Positions 41,901 to 49,368 of a DNA stretch of 64,000 nucleotides are shown in pieces. Within the stretch, counting starts at the first letter, position 1. Each line of letters begins with the position of its first letter. The translations under genes and the position numbers were made by a program. The notes beneath the pieces were generated by a model. That model saw only the letters and a list, made by a program, of their open reading frames with translations. It was not told the origin of the DNA and did not search any database. Source of the DNA: Arthrobacter_B sp038069765 (GTDB lineage: Bacteria > Actinomycetota > Actinomycetes > Actinomycetales > Micrococcaceae); contig NZ_JBBPFS010000005.1 of the NCBI RefSeq assembly GCF_038069765.1, forward strand, positions 124,001 through 188,000, read 5' to 3'.

Positions 41901-42237
41901 GGTGGTGGAAAGCGCCGACGGCGAATCGTCCAAGGCCGTTTCCGTACTGCCCGGCGGCGGCTTCCTGGTGCTGAACACCGAAGTCACCCCCGAACTGGCC
42001 GCCGAGGGCACTGCCCGCGACGGTATCCGCGCCATCCAGCAGGCCCGCCGCGACGCGGACCTGCACATCAGCGACCATATCCGCACCGAGGTGGCCACCT
42101 CGGCGTCGTCCGTTGCCGCCCTTGAGGCGAACGCGGAACTGATCAAGTCCGAAACCCTGACCGACGAGCTGGTTCTGACCGCCGTGGACGTTGCCGACGA
42201 CGCTGAAGAATTCACCGTCACACTGGAGAAGATTTAA
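38938..42237 (+). CDS. ileS: isoleucine--tRNA ligase, archaeal/eukaryotic type
   Basis: Charges tRNA-Ile. The HIGH-type box is GLPHYGHLLTGYAKD (about 70-84) and the KMSKS loop is GQKMSKSLRNYPD (about 659-671). The segment RRFGWDTHGLPAELEAMKQL is the type 2 (archaeal/eukaryotic) form, which in characterised cases is mupirocin-resistant. The CP1 editing domain and a C-terminal anticodon-binding region complete 1,099 residues. The ATG (MPSIYPKATT) is preferred because AGGA lies eight bases upstream and within the T-box sequestrator; the ATG three codons earlier overlaps it. folC starts in its stop (TAATG). Confidence 0.97.
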   Translation: MPSIYPKATTAAAPAENAAPSSPRFPELEELVLKYWDEDGTFQASIDARPAGKNGANEFVFYDGPPFANGLPHYGHLLTGYAKDLVARYQTQRGRRVERRFGWDTHGLPAELEAMKQLGMSDKVQIEKMGIDKFNDACRASVMEYAGEWRDYVTRQARWVDFENDYKTLNVDYMESVIWAFKTLHEKGLTYSGFRVLPYCWKDETPLSNHELRMDDDVYKDRQDQTVTVTFPITAGDNVLSAELDGVLAIAWTTTPWTLPTNMALAVGPSVRYAVVPSGPNGTPQENPDARYLLAEDLVGAYAKDLGYDDADAARAAVTSVHTGKELAGLRYAPLWNYYTDTEKWGTANAWQIVTADYVTTTDGTGIVHQAPAYGEDDQKVCEQYGIPVILSVDEGGKFLPMFSEGELSEIAGLQVFDANKPITKVLRADGRLLRQASYEHSYPHCWRCRNPLIYKAVSSWFVEVTKIKDRMVELNQQINWIPENVKDGQFGKWLENARDWSISRNRYWGSPIPVWVSDDPNYPRTDVYGSLEEMKADFGRLPVNKAGEPDLHRPFIDELTRPNPDDPRTPEEGQSTMRRVEDVLDVWFDSGSMPYAQVHYPHENAEWFENHNPGDFIVEYIGQTRGWFYTLHVLATALFDRPAFRNVVSHGIVLGSDGQKMSKSLRNYPDVSEVLDRDGSDAMRWFLMASPILRGGNLVVTEQAIREAVRQVILPLWNVWHFFTLYTNAANGGNGYEAKPRYESGEPLDNYMLAATGDLVRTMTSQLDNYDVSEACETLRQYMDTLTNWYIRRSRNRFFDEDTQAFDVLYTCLETVCRVAAPLLPLISEEIWRGLTGGRSVHLTDWPDASLFPEDEALVDRMDRTRRIASVGSSLRKAANLRVRLPLSEMTVVAPDAQALQGQFAAIIADELNLKSVRLMEAADADPAEFGITQKLVVNARAAGPRLGKNVQTAIKASKSGDWSVDDAGTVTAGGLELQPQEYTLETVVESADGESSKAVSVLPGGGFLVLNTEVTPELAAEGTARDGIRAIQQARRDADLHISDHIRTEVATSASSVAALEANAELIKSETLTDELVLTAVDVADDAEEFTVTLEKI

Positions 42238-43616
42238 TGAGCATGTCCGACGGACCCTCAGGCGCAATCGACGGATTCTCCGTGGAAAGCGTCTACGCGG
42301 AGCTGCTGAGCCGCGCCCCCGAAAACAAGATGGAGCCGCGCATGGCTCCGCTGTTCCGGGCGATGGAGGTGCTGGGGGAGCCGAACAAGGCGTTCCCGAT
42401 CGTCCACATCACCGGAACCAACGGCAAGACCTCCACCGCCCGGATGATCGAAGCCGGACTTCGGGCCTACGGGCTGCGCACCGGCCGGTACACCAGCCCG
42501 CACCTGAGCAAGGTCACCGAGCGGATCAGCATTGACGGCGAACCCGTCTCCGATGAGACGTTTGTCCGCATCTGGGACGAAATTCACCCGTACCTGGATA
42601 TCGTCGACGGCGAACTCACGGCCGCCGGTGAACCGCGGCTGACCTACTTCGAGGCGGTGACCATCCTGGCGTTCGCCGTCTTTGCCGACGAACCCGTGGA
42701 CGTTGCCGTCATTGAGGTGGGCCTGGGCGGCATCACCGACGCCACCAACGTGGGCGACGGCTCGGTTTCCGTGGTCACGCCCATCTCGCTGGACCACACC
42801 GAACTGCTCGGCGACGACGTTGCCGACATTGCGGCGGAGAAGGCCGGGATCATCAAGGAACACGGCTTCCTGATCAGCGCCGCGCAGCCGATGGAAGCGG
42901 CGCAGGTGCTGCTGGAGAAGGCCCATGAAGTGGGCATCCCGTACCGCTTCGAGGGCGTGGAGTTCGGCGTCGAATCCCGGGTCATGGCAGTGGGCGGACA
43001 GATGCTCACCATCGCCGGCCTGGCCGGGCGTTACGAGGACCTGCTGCTTCCGCTGCACGGCAAGCACCAGGCGGAAAACGCCGCCGTCGCCGTGGCCGCG
43101 CTGGAGGCCTTCATCGGCGGCGGCACGAAGGAACTGGACGTGGAACTGCTGCGCACCGGTTTCTCCACCGTGAGCTCGCCCGGACGCCTGGAAGTCGTGC
43201 GCACCGCACCCACCATCGTGGTTGATGCCGCCCACAACCCCGCCGGGGCCAAGGCGGCCGCCGAAGCCGTGCTGGAAGCCTTCAGCTTCACCTCGCTGGT
43301 CCTGGTAGTGGGAATCCTGGCCGAGAAGGACGCCGTCGGTATCCTCACCGAACTGCGTGAGACGCTCGGCGACCAGATCACCGGAGTGTGCCTTACACAG
43401 TCCAGCTCGCCGCGGGCGCTCTCCGCCGAGGACCTGGTCCAGGACGCGGTCGACGCCGGGTTTGCCGACGAAGACCTGCAGGTTGAGCCGGGCCTGGACA
43501 ACGCCATTGAATGGGCAGTCGCCAAGGCCGAGGAGAACAACGACCTGGCCGGCGGGGTCCTGATCATTGGTTCCATCACGGTGGTGGCCGAAGCGCGCAC
43601 CCTCCTCGGAAAGTAA
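42237..43616 (+). CDS. folC: dihydrofolate synthase / folylpolyglutamate synthase
   Basis: Adds glutamate to dihydropteroate or folates with ATP. The P-loop HITGTNGKTST lies at about 58-68. The Mur-ligase central domain includes YTSPHLSKVTERI (omega-loop type) and VGLGGITDATN; the C-terminal domain has VVDAAHNPAGAKAAAE. Length 459 is normal. The start ATG shares a base with the ileS stop (TAATG), so translation is coupled to ileS and folC falls under the T-box control. DUF4233 follows after five bases. This folC-DUF4233-ndk order is common in actinobacteria. Confidence 0.95.
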   Translation: MSMSDGPSGAIDGFSVESVYAELLSRAPENKMEPRMAPLFRAMEVLGEPNKAFPIVHITGTNGKTSTARMIEAGLRAYGLRTGRYTSPHLSKVTERISIDGEPVSDETFVRIWDEIHPYLDIVDGELTAAGEPRLTYFEAVTILAFAVFADEPVDVAVIEVGLGGITDATNVGDGSVSVVTPISLDHTELLGDDVADIAAEKAGIIKEHGFLISAAQPMEAAQVLLEKAHEVGIPYRFEGVEFGVESRVMAVGGQMLTIAGLAGRYEDLLLPLHGKHQAENAAVAVAALEAFIGGGTKELDVELLRTGFSTVSSPGRLEVVRTAPTIVVDAAHNPAGAKAAAEAVLEAFSFTSLVLVVGILAEKDAVGILTELRETLGDQITGVCLTQSSSPRALSAEDLVQDAVDAGFADEDLQVEPGLDNAIEWAVAKAEENNDLAGGVLIIGSITVVAEARTLLGK

Positions 43617-43621
43617 GAGAT

Positions 43622-44104
43622 ATGGCAAAGCTGACCAAAGCCCAGCGCGAGTGGCGTCCGGGCATGCCCAAGAAGCGGCGCTCCATCCGCGTCATGTTCG
43701 CCTCCGTAGTCCTGACGCTGGAAGCGTTCCTGGTGCTCTTCGCAACCCTCGCTGTGTTTGGCCTGCAGCGTGACGAGCTATCCCCGGTTCTCATCTTCGG
43801 CGTCGGACTGGCGCTCTCTGCGGCGCTGATCGGAACCTGTGCCTTCCTGTCCAAACCGGCGGGCCCGATCATTGGCTGGATCCTGCAGCTGGCCATTATC
43901 GCCACCGGGTTCCTGCAGCCGGAAATGTTCCTGGTGGGAGCAATCTTCGCCGCCACCTGGTGGTATGCGCTGAAAACAGGCATGCGCCTGGACCGGGAGA
44001 ACCGGCAGCGGGACCGGGAACAGGCGGAATGGGAAAAGGCCCATCCGGAGGAAACCGGGGGTTCAGGGGCTCCCGGCGCTGCCGGGGAAGCCGCCACAGA
44101 CTAG
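43622..44104 (+). CDS. DUF4233 membrane protein
   Basis: A 160-residue protein with four hydrophobic helices (about 24-46, 52-70, 76-94 and 98-118), matching the DUF4233 family usually found between folC and ndk in actinobacteria; function unknown. The N-terminus (AKLTKAQREWRPGMPKKRRS) is basic, so it probably faces the cytoplasm. The C-terminus is charged and coiled-coil-like (RENRQRDREQAEWEK). The ATG lies five bases after the folC stop with TAAGAGA before it. It is part of the ileS-folC transcript. Confidence 0.88.
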   Translation: MAKLTKAQREWRPGMPKKRRSIRVMFASVVLTLEAFLVLFATLAVFGLQRDELSPVLIFGVGLALSAALIGTCAFLSKPAGPIIGWILQLAIIATGFLQPEMFLVGAIFAATWWYALKTGMRLDRENRQRDREQAEWEKAHPEETGGSGAPGAAGEAATD

Positions 44105-44143
44105 GCTTGGACGGGAAACCGCTACTTGGCAAGGAGATTTACC

Positions 44144-44560
44144 GTGAGCACCGAGCGCACACTTGTACTGATCAAACCCGACGGAGTGGAGCGCAACCTC
44201 TCCGGCGCCATCCTGGCGCGCGTGGAAGCCAAAGGCTACACGCTGGCCGAGCTGAAGAAGGTGGATGCCACCCGCGCGGTGCTCGAGGAGCACTACGCCG
44301 AGCATGAGGGCAAGCCGTTCTACGAGCCGCTGGTGGAGTTCATGCTCAGCGGTCCCGTCGTTGCCGCCATCTTCGAAGGCGAACGGGTCATCGAAGGCTT
44401 CCGTTCCCTGGCCGGAACCACGGATCCGACGAAGGCGGCCCCGGGCACCATCCGCGGCGACTTTGGCCGCGACTGGGGCACGGCCGTGCAGCAGAACCTG
44501 GTCCACGGCTCGGATTCCCCGGAGTCCGCCGCCCGTGAGATCGGTATCTGGTTCGGCTAA
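44144..44560 (+). CDS. ndk: nucleoside-diphosphate kinase
   Basis: Transfers the gamma-phosphate from ATP to NDPs through a phospho-His. The protein starts STERTLVLIKPDGVERN; the catalytic His121 is in NLVHGSDSPESA, and RGDFGRD binds the nucleotide. Length 138 is normal. The start is GTG with AAGGAG seven bases upstream, which decides it over longer readings. It follows DUF4233 after 39 nt and is followed by a strong terminator, so it is the last gene of the ileS-folC cluster or has its own promoter. Confidence 0.97.
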   Translation: MSTERTLVLIKPDGVERNLSGAILARVEAKGYTLAELKKVDATRAVLEEHYAEHEGKPFYEPLVEFMLSGPVVAAIFEGERVIEGFRSLAGTTDPTKAAPGTIRGDFGRDWGTAVQQNLVHGSDSPESAAREIGIWFG

Positions 44561-44588
44561 TACCGCGTCCTGAACCAAGCGAGCCCGC

Positions 44589-44627
44589 GAGGGCCCAAGC
44601 CCGGTGGTGAACCGGGCTTGGGCCCTC
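44589..44627. terminator. bidirectional terminator
   Basis: Perfect 17-bp arms (GAGGGCCCAAGCCCGGT and complement) with a 5-nt loop, then GGTTTTCGG, between convergent ndk and mgtE. Confidence 0.92.
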
Positions 44628-44645
44628 ACTGGTTTTCGGGGACGG

Positions 44646-46004
44646 CTAGAGCCCCAGGACCGCCGAGGCGATCAGGAAGTAGATGATCAGCCCCGCGGCA
44701 TCGACAAACGTGGAAATGAAGGGGTTGGAAAAGACTGCCGGGTCCGCCTTGAGCGCCTTCCCCAGCAACGGCATCAGGGCGCCGACGCTGGCTGCCATGG
44801 TGCAGACCCCCAGCAGGGTCAGGCCGATCACCACGCCCAGGGGCACGGTGAAGATGATGGAGGCAACGGCAAACCCCAAGCTGCCCAGCAGCACGCCCAG
44901 CCAGGCGCCAACCCGTACTTCCCGGGCAAAGACCCTGAAGACGTCCCGCGGCCGCACGTCGCCCAGGGCCAGAGCGCGGGTGATGGTGGTCGCAGCCTGG
45001 TTGCCGGTGTTGCCGCCGGTGCCTATGAGCAGGGGAATGAAGAGGGACAGCACCACCTGCTCGGCGAGGGTGGCCTCGAAGGCACCCATGACCTTGACCG
45101 TGAGCGTGGCGCCCAGGGCCAGCACCAGCAGCCACACCACGCGGGCGCGCACGATGCTGCGCACCGGCGTGGCCAGGTAGGGCCGGCGCAGCGGTTCAGC
45201 GCCGCCCGACCGTGCCGCGTCCTCGCTTTCGGCGTCCTCGAGGATTCCCAGTGCATCGTCAACGGTCAGGATTCCGACCAGCCTGCTTTCGGCGTCGACG
45301 ATCGGCAGCACCAGCACCTTCGCGTCGGCGCAGTACCGTGCCGCCTCCTCTGCATCCAGCGTGGCCGGAGCGGAAAGCGGGTCCTTCTTCAGCGACGAGA
45401 CGGGATCTGAGTCCGCCGCACGCAGCAGATCCCGCAGCGACACGACGCCCACCAAGTGATGGGTCCCGTCAACAACGGGAATGGTGTAGACGCTCTCGGC
45501 GTCGTCCAGCCGGGTCCGTACCCGGGCCATGGCCTCGGCAGCGGTGAACCAGGGGTGCGCAGTGACGAACTGCGGGCTCATATAGCGGCCGACGGCGCCC
45601 TGGGGGTAGCCGAGAACGGTGTTGGTGAGCGCACGTTCCTTGGCATCGAGGCCCAGGAGCAGGCGGTTGGCCACCGATGCCGGCAGCTCATCGAGCAGGG
45701 CCACCCGGTCATCCGGGCTCAGCCCGGCAAAGACCTCAGCCACCTGCGCATCCTGCAGCCCGGCCACCAGGTCCGCCTGCAGCAGGGCATCAAGCCGCTC
45801 GAAGACCTCCAGCGCCCGGTCCTTGGACAAGGTGCGGAAAGCCAGAGCCCGGTCGATGGTGTTCAGCCGTTCCAGCTGCTCCATGGTTTCGGCAACAGTC
45901 AGCGGCTCCAGGGCACGGGCAACCCCGGCCAGGCTGTTGCTGTCCAGGGCGTCGGCCAGCAGCTGTGCGCGGGCATCGAAAGTCAGGGTGGGGGACTTGA
46001 TCAT
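44646..46004 (-). CDS. mgtE: magnesium transporter MgtE
   Basis: Mg2+ channel/transporter in the inner membrane, gated by cytosolic Mg2+ on its N and CBS domains. The N domain has a helical repeat (LTVAETMEQLERL, LSPDDRVALLDELP). Two CBS domains follow (YTIPVVDGTHHLVGVVSLRD and VLPIVDAESRLVGILTVDD), then five membrane helices with the signature GTGGNTGNQAATTITRALA. Length 452 is typical. The ATG is chosen because GGAGGAAAC lies upstream with good spacing; earlier readings run through the leader. The leader is long and structured. Confidence 0.95.
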   Translation of the reverse strand: MIKSPTLTFDARAQLLADALDSNSLAGVARALEPLTVAETMEQLERLNTIDRALAFRTLSKDRALEVFERLDALLQADLVAGLQDAQVAEVFAGLSPDDRVALLDELPASVANRLLLGLDAKERALTNTVLGYPQGAVGRYMSPQFVTAHPWFTAAEAMARVRTRLDDAESVYTIPVVDGTHHLVGVVSLRDLLRAADSDPVSSLKKDPLSAPATLDAEEAARYCADAKVLVLPIVDAESRLVGILTVDDALGILEDAESEDAARSGGAEPLRRPYLATPVRSIVRARVVWLLVLALGATLTVKVMGAFEATLAEQVVLSLFIPLLIGTGGNTGNQAATTITRALALGDVRPRDVFRVFAREVRVGAWLGVLLGSLGFAVASIIFTVPLGVVIGLTLLGVCTMAASVGALMPLLGKALKADPAVFSNPFISTFVDAAGLIIYFLIASAVLGL

Positions 46005-46335
46005 GATCCGGTTTCCTCCGGTGGGGCGCACACAACAGACCAGCGGCGCGGCCGTGGTGTGTGCGGAAAATGAGCGGGAATGCGGAATACCGCTGCCGCA
46101 CAAGCTCAGGCCCGTACGAGGAAGGTCCGAAAGTACTTTAGGGGACCTGGGGTCGAAGGCGAGGCTCACGCGGGGCGGTATATCGACTATGTCCGTCGTC
46201 CATGCGTGCGGTTCACCTCCTGCCGCTCTAGAGTTTCGCGGCCGGGCGCGCCGAAGCGGCGCACCTGGCCCGGATTATGCTCCGATCGTACTCCACCCAA
46301 GCGATCGGCCTGGGCCGGTGGTGTGCGGGAACACT
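46005..46335 (-). promoter_or_regulatory. leader and intergenic region upstream of mgtE
   Basis: There is no gene in these 331 nt. Visible structures: CGCACACA...TGTGTGCG arms close to the start (near 46025-46062); a hairpin of 14-nt arms with one mismatch and a 3-nt loop at 46240-46270, possibly the terminator of the upstream reductase gene; and an inverted repeat CCGATCG...CGATCGG at 46282-46308. On the minus strand TTGGGT and CATAAT (15 nt apart, within 46274-46300) could be the mgtE promoter, giving a leader of about 260 nt. I could not fit it to the M-box consensus. Confidence 0.45.
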
Positions 46336-47493
46336 TTACTTCCCAACCCGCCCGGCACCCTTCATCTCAGGAATCAGGCGCTCGGCCTGCAGCCGCGCAA
46401 AGAGCTCGGTGAAGGCGTCTTCCGTGCGGCGGTACCCGGTGAAACCGGCGAGCCGGCTCTTGCTCATGTCGGTCAGCACCTCAATGTTCCGCCCCAGGTC
46501 CGCGTCGGTGTGCCACCACGAGGCCAGCCGGCCGAGGTCGGGTTCGGCCAGCCCATAACGTGCAGCCAGCTTCTCCCAGACCTCGGAGGTATCCGCCATT
46601 TGCTGCTCCAGCGGCCGGGGAACGGTGTCAAAGCCCTCGGGCTCGACGCCGAACCAGGCTGCCAGCCGCGGCCACAGGGAACGCCAGCGGAAGACATCGC
46701 CGTTGACGACGTTAAAGGCCTCGTTGGCGGTCTTCCCGTCCGTTGCGGCCCACAGCATGTGTTCGGCCAGCAGACCGGCATCCGTCATGTCCGTGACTGA
46801 ATTCCACTGGGTCTCGGAACCGGGGAAGACAAAGGGCAGCCCGAGTTCGCGGCACAGAGCGGCCTGGGCAGCCAGTGTTTGTCCCATGTTCATGGCGTTG
46901 CCGACGGCATGGCCGATCACGGTGTGCGCCCGGTGCACCGACCAGGCGAAGCCCTGCCTGGCGACGGCGGCCATCAGCTCGTCTTCCTGCGCATAGTAGA
47001 AGTTGTCCACCGGCAGCCGGGGCTCGTCCTCGGAGAAGGGAGTGTCCGGCATGGGACCCTCGCCGTATGCCTCGAACGGACCCATGTAGTGCTTCAGGCC
47101 GGTCATCAGGGCAACGTGTTCCACCGGCGCGTGTGTCAGGGCGGTGAGCAGATTGCGGACCATGGCCGAGTTGACCGCGATGTTCTCCGCCTCGGTCTCC
47201 TGCCGGGACCAGGATGTGAAGAAGACATGTGTCGGGTGCACGTTTTCCAGTGCGGCCGCGAGGCTGTCCGGCGACGTCAGGTCGGCGGCGAGTGGGATGA
47301 TTCCGGACCGGGATTCAGCGGCGGTTCCGGGAGCGCCGGAGGAAGGCATTCCCTTTCGGGACAGGGCAAGGACTGTCCACCCCTGCCGGGAGAGAAGATC
47401 CACGAGAGCGGCACCGGCTATGCCGGTGGCACCTGCCACGAGGGCGGTGCGGTCGGACGCTGCGGGATGATGTGCGGGGGGATTTCGAAGCAT
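46336..47493 (-). CDS. PRISE-type NAD(P)H-dependent reductase (progesterone 5-beta-reductase/iridoid synthase-like SDR)
   Basis: An extended SDR of 385 residues. The cofactor motif is GATGIAGAALVDLL (about 21-34), then LTSPDSL and HVFFTSWSR. MTGLKHYMGPFEAYG and the catalytic NFYYAQED (Tyr in place of the usual YxxxK arrangement) are PRISE hallmarks. The C-terminal domain includes FNVVNGDVFRWRSLWPRLA. These enzymes reduce activated C=C bonds of enones. Bacterial homologues are mostly uncharacterised, so the substrate is unknown. The start is ATG with AGGAGA upstream. It is divergent from the maltokinase-cap-like gene. Confidence 0.87.
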   Translation of the reverse strand: MLRNPPAHHPAASDRTALVAGATGIAGAALVDLLSRQGWTVLALSRKGMPSSGAPGTAAESRSGIIPLAADLTSPDSLAAALENVHPTHVFFTSWSRQETEAENIAVNSAMVRNLLTALTHAPVEHVALMTGLKHYMGPFEAYGEGPMPDTPFSEDEPRLPVDNFYYAQEDELMAAVARQGFAWSVHRAHTVIGHAVGNAMNMGQTLAAQAALCRELGLPFVFPGSETQWNSVTDMTDAGLLAEHMLWAATDGKTANEAFNVVNGDVFRWRSLWPRLAAWFGVEPEGFDTVPRPLEQQMADTSEVWEKLAARYGLAEPDLGRLASWWHTDADLGRNIEVLTDMSKSRLAGFTGYRRTEDAFTELFARLQAERLIPEMKGAGRVGK

Positions 47494-47614
47494 GGTTCTC
47501 CTGGCGGGAAAGACTGGACCGGCGTCGGACGCATAAAGGCCGGTGAAGGCGGTAACCCGGGACCCTCCGGGGAAATTCCTGCCCGCTGCGGCCGCTGCCC
47601 CTTAGGCTGGGCGC

Positions 47615-48250
47615 ATGGCACACATTTACCAAGCAGACCTGCAGCCCGGCAAAATGGAACTCATCTCCGGCTGGCTCCCCTCCACCGACTGGTTTCCGGG
47701 CACCGGCCGGCTGGCCGTTGAACACGTGGGATCCTTCCGCTTCGATGACCCCGACGGCGAGGTGGGCATTGAAACCCACCTCGTGGCGGCAGGGGCGAAC
47801 GTCCTCCAGATTCCGCTGACCTACCGCGGTGCGCCCCTGGAAGGCGGGGACAAGTTCTTCATCACCACCATGGAACACTCCGTGCTGGGGCGGCGGTGGG
47901 TTTACGACGCCACCGGTGACCCGGTCTACGCACAGGCACTGGCCGCGTCCATCCTGTCCGGCCAGGGGCAGGCGGACCAGTACTTCGAGAACGACGGCGT
48001 CCGGGAAGAGATCCCGGCGACGCTCGGCATCCAGGCCAGCGGCCTGCCCGACGGCGAGGAACTGGCGGAGGGTCCCCAGGCGGGGCCATCGGACCTGCCG
48101 GTCGTCCGGCTTCGGACCGGAGACTGGGAGCTGTGCGTCGTGAGAGTGCTGGACCTGGGGGGAGAGGCCACGGCGGATCCTGCCCTGACTGCAACCTGGA
48201 ACGGACAGGATGTCCCGGTCCTTCTCGCCTGGGCCCTGCCGATGGACTGA
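47615..48250 (+). CDS. maltokinase N-terminal-cap-like protein (Cg0192-related)
   Basis: A 211-residue protein resembling the N-terminal cap domain of actinobacterial maltokinases as a stand-alone polypeptide. Features are IYQADLQPGKMELISGWLP, WFPGTG, RFDDPDGEVGIETHLV, IPLTYRGAPLEGG and MEHSVLGRRWVYDATGDPVYA. No kinase domain is present, so it is not a complete maltokinase. A role near glycogen/trehalose metabolism is only suggested by the family. The ATG is chosen from the family N-terminus; the ribosome site is weak. Confidence 0.75.
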   Translation: MAHIYQADLQPGKMELISGWLPSTDWFPGTGRLAVEHVGSFRFDDPDGEVGIETHLVAAGANVLQIPLTYRGAPLEGGDKFFITTMEHSVLGRRWVYDATGDPVYAQALAASILSGQGQADQYFENDGVREEIPATLGIQASGLPDGEELAEGPQAGPSDLPVVRLRTGDWELCVVRVLDLGGEATADPALTATWNGQDVPVLLAWALPMD

Positions 48251-48273
48251 CGATCGCGGGTGCTCGGCAACCC

Positions 48274-48297
48274 GGGTGATCGAAAGGGTGATCGAAA
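48274..48297. repeat. 12-bp tandem duplication
   Basis: Two copies of GGGTGATCGAAA lie head to tail in the 67-nt gap between convergent genes, about 24 nt after a stop codon. Confidence 0.75.
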
Positions 48298-48317
48298 GAA
48301 GGGGAGGCGGCGGGTGG

Positions 48318-48941
48318 TCAGCCGAGGAAGGAATTGATGAACCGGAAGAAGATGGAAGCAGCGGTGGCCACCCACAGCAGGGCGACGATCACCCAGGCCC
48401 ACTCGGAGGTGAACTTCACCAGGCCTGCCGGCGCCGGCAGCACGCCGTGCGCCAAGTTGCGGACGGTGGTGAATACAAACATCGGAATCATGGCCGCCCA
48501 CACCACGATGCAGTAAATGCAGAGGACGTAAATGTCGAAGAGTGCCTGGCTCCACAGCCAGACGACAAACACCATGCCCAGCGTGACTCCGGCCTGGAGT
48601 CCCAGCCAGTACCAGCGCTTGAATGCAGCTCCGGCCAGCATGGCGACGGCGGTGGTAATGACGACGGCGAACGCCACGATCCCGATCAGCGGGTTGGGGA
48701 AGCCGAAGATGGCGGCCTGCGGGGTTTGGAAGACCGTGCCGCAGGAAACCCAGGGATTGATATCGCAGCTGGTGATGTAGTTGGCATCCGCATAGACGCG
48801 CAGCCGCTCCAGGACCAGGACGCCGGAGGCCAGCCAGCCTACGATGCCGGTGACCAGCAGAATCCAGGCAAAACCTCGTTCGGGCGCCTGCTGCTCGGCT
48901 GGCCGGCGGGTGGCTTGCGGATTGGCGGCGCTGGACGGCAC
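48318..48941 (-). CDS. vitamin K epoxide reductase-family protein (VKOR)
   Basis: Membrane quinone-linked disulfide oxidant that would recharge a DsbA-type partner outside the cell. Five hydrophobic helices are present. The shuttle cysteines are Cys59 and Cys67 (SCDINPWVSCGTVF) and the active-site pair is Cys141-x2-Cys144 (CIYCIVVW); the Asn/Ser-type quinone site is plausible. Length 207 with no fused thioredoxin domain. The start is GTG, with AAGGAGA upstream (minus strand), which decides against longer readings. It is divergent from rne. Confidence 0.92.
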   Translation of the reverse strand: MPSSAANPQATRRPAEQQAPERGFAWILLVTGIVGWLASGVLVLERLRVYADANYITSCDINPWVSCGTVFQTPQAAIFGFPNPLIGIVAFAVVITTAVAMLAGAAFKRWYWLGLQAGVTLGMVFVVWLWSQALFDIYVLCIYCIVVWAAMIPMFVFTTVRNLAHGVLPAPAGLVKFTSEWAWVIVALLWVATAASIFFRFINSFLG

Positions 48942-49368
48942 GGGGGATCTCCTTCGGCAGGTGGCGATACGTGTCGAGTCTATGCGCTGCTGGAGGTCAA
49001 AAAGACGGGCGTGTGAGATAATGACTGTGGCTGACGGCGGAACCACATTCCGTCGCCGGTCCAGCGACAGGCTTCCGGTTCTGTCGGTGACGCTTCCCAA
49101 GCAGTTCGCCCATCAACCCGGATGGGAACCAGGGAATCCGCCGATCAGACCTACCCGTAACGGCAACGTCGTGAACGTGCCGACAGGTAGCAGGAAAAGC
49201 GCCGCTGGTCTTCGAGTGATACCGCGCCCTACAGCTGGCACGACCTCGGATGACATCCAGACGACTTCCGGCTGGCGGCAGGCAACTGATGCCCCCCGTA
49301 CAGCCGACACATTGCCCGCTGGGCATTGGAATGTGGCCAGTGCCGCAGGGGCCGGAGCGTAGCCTTTT
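48942..49368 (+). promoter_or_regulatory. divergent region and long leader of rne
   Basis: There is no convincing gene in these 427 nt. GATAAT at 49017-49022 is a fair -10 element on the plus strand without a good -35; a start near 49029 would give rne a leader of about 340 nt. CGACAG...CTGTCG forms a 6-bp hairpin at about 49061-49085. RNase E messages elsewhere have long self-regulating leaders, so control by the enzyme is an inference. Confidence 0.4.

Noticed and set aside
46005..46335. M-box magnesium riboswitch
   Set aside because: The conserved M-box sequence blocks could not be found on the mgtE strand. It is kept only as an unassigned structured leader.
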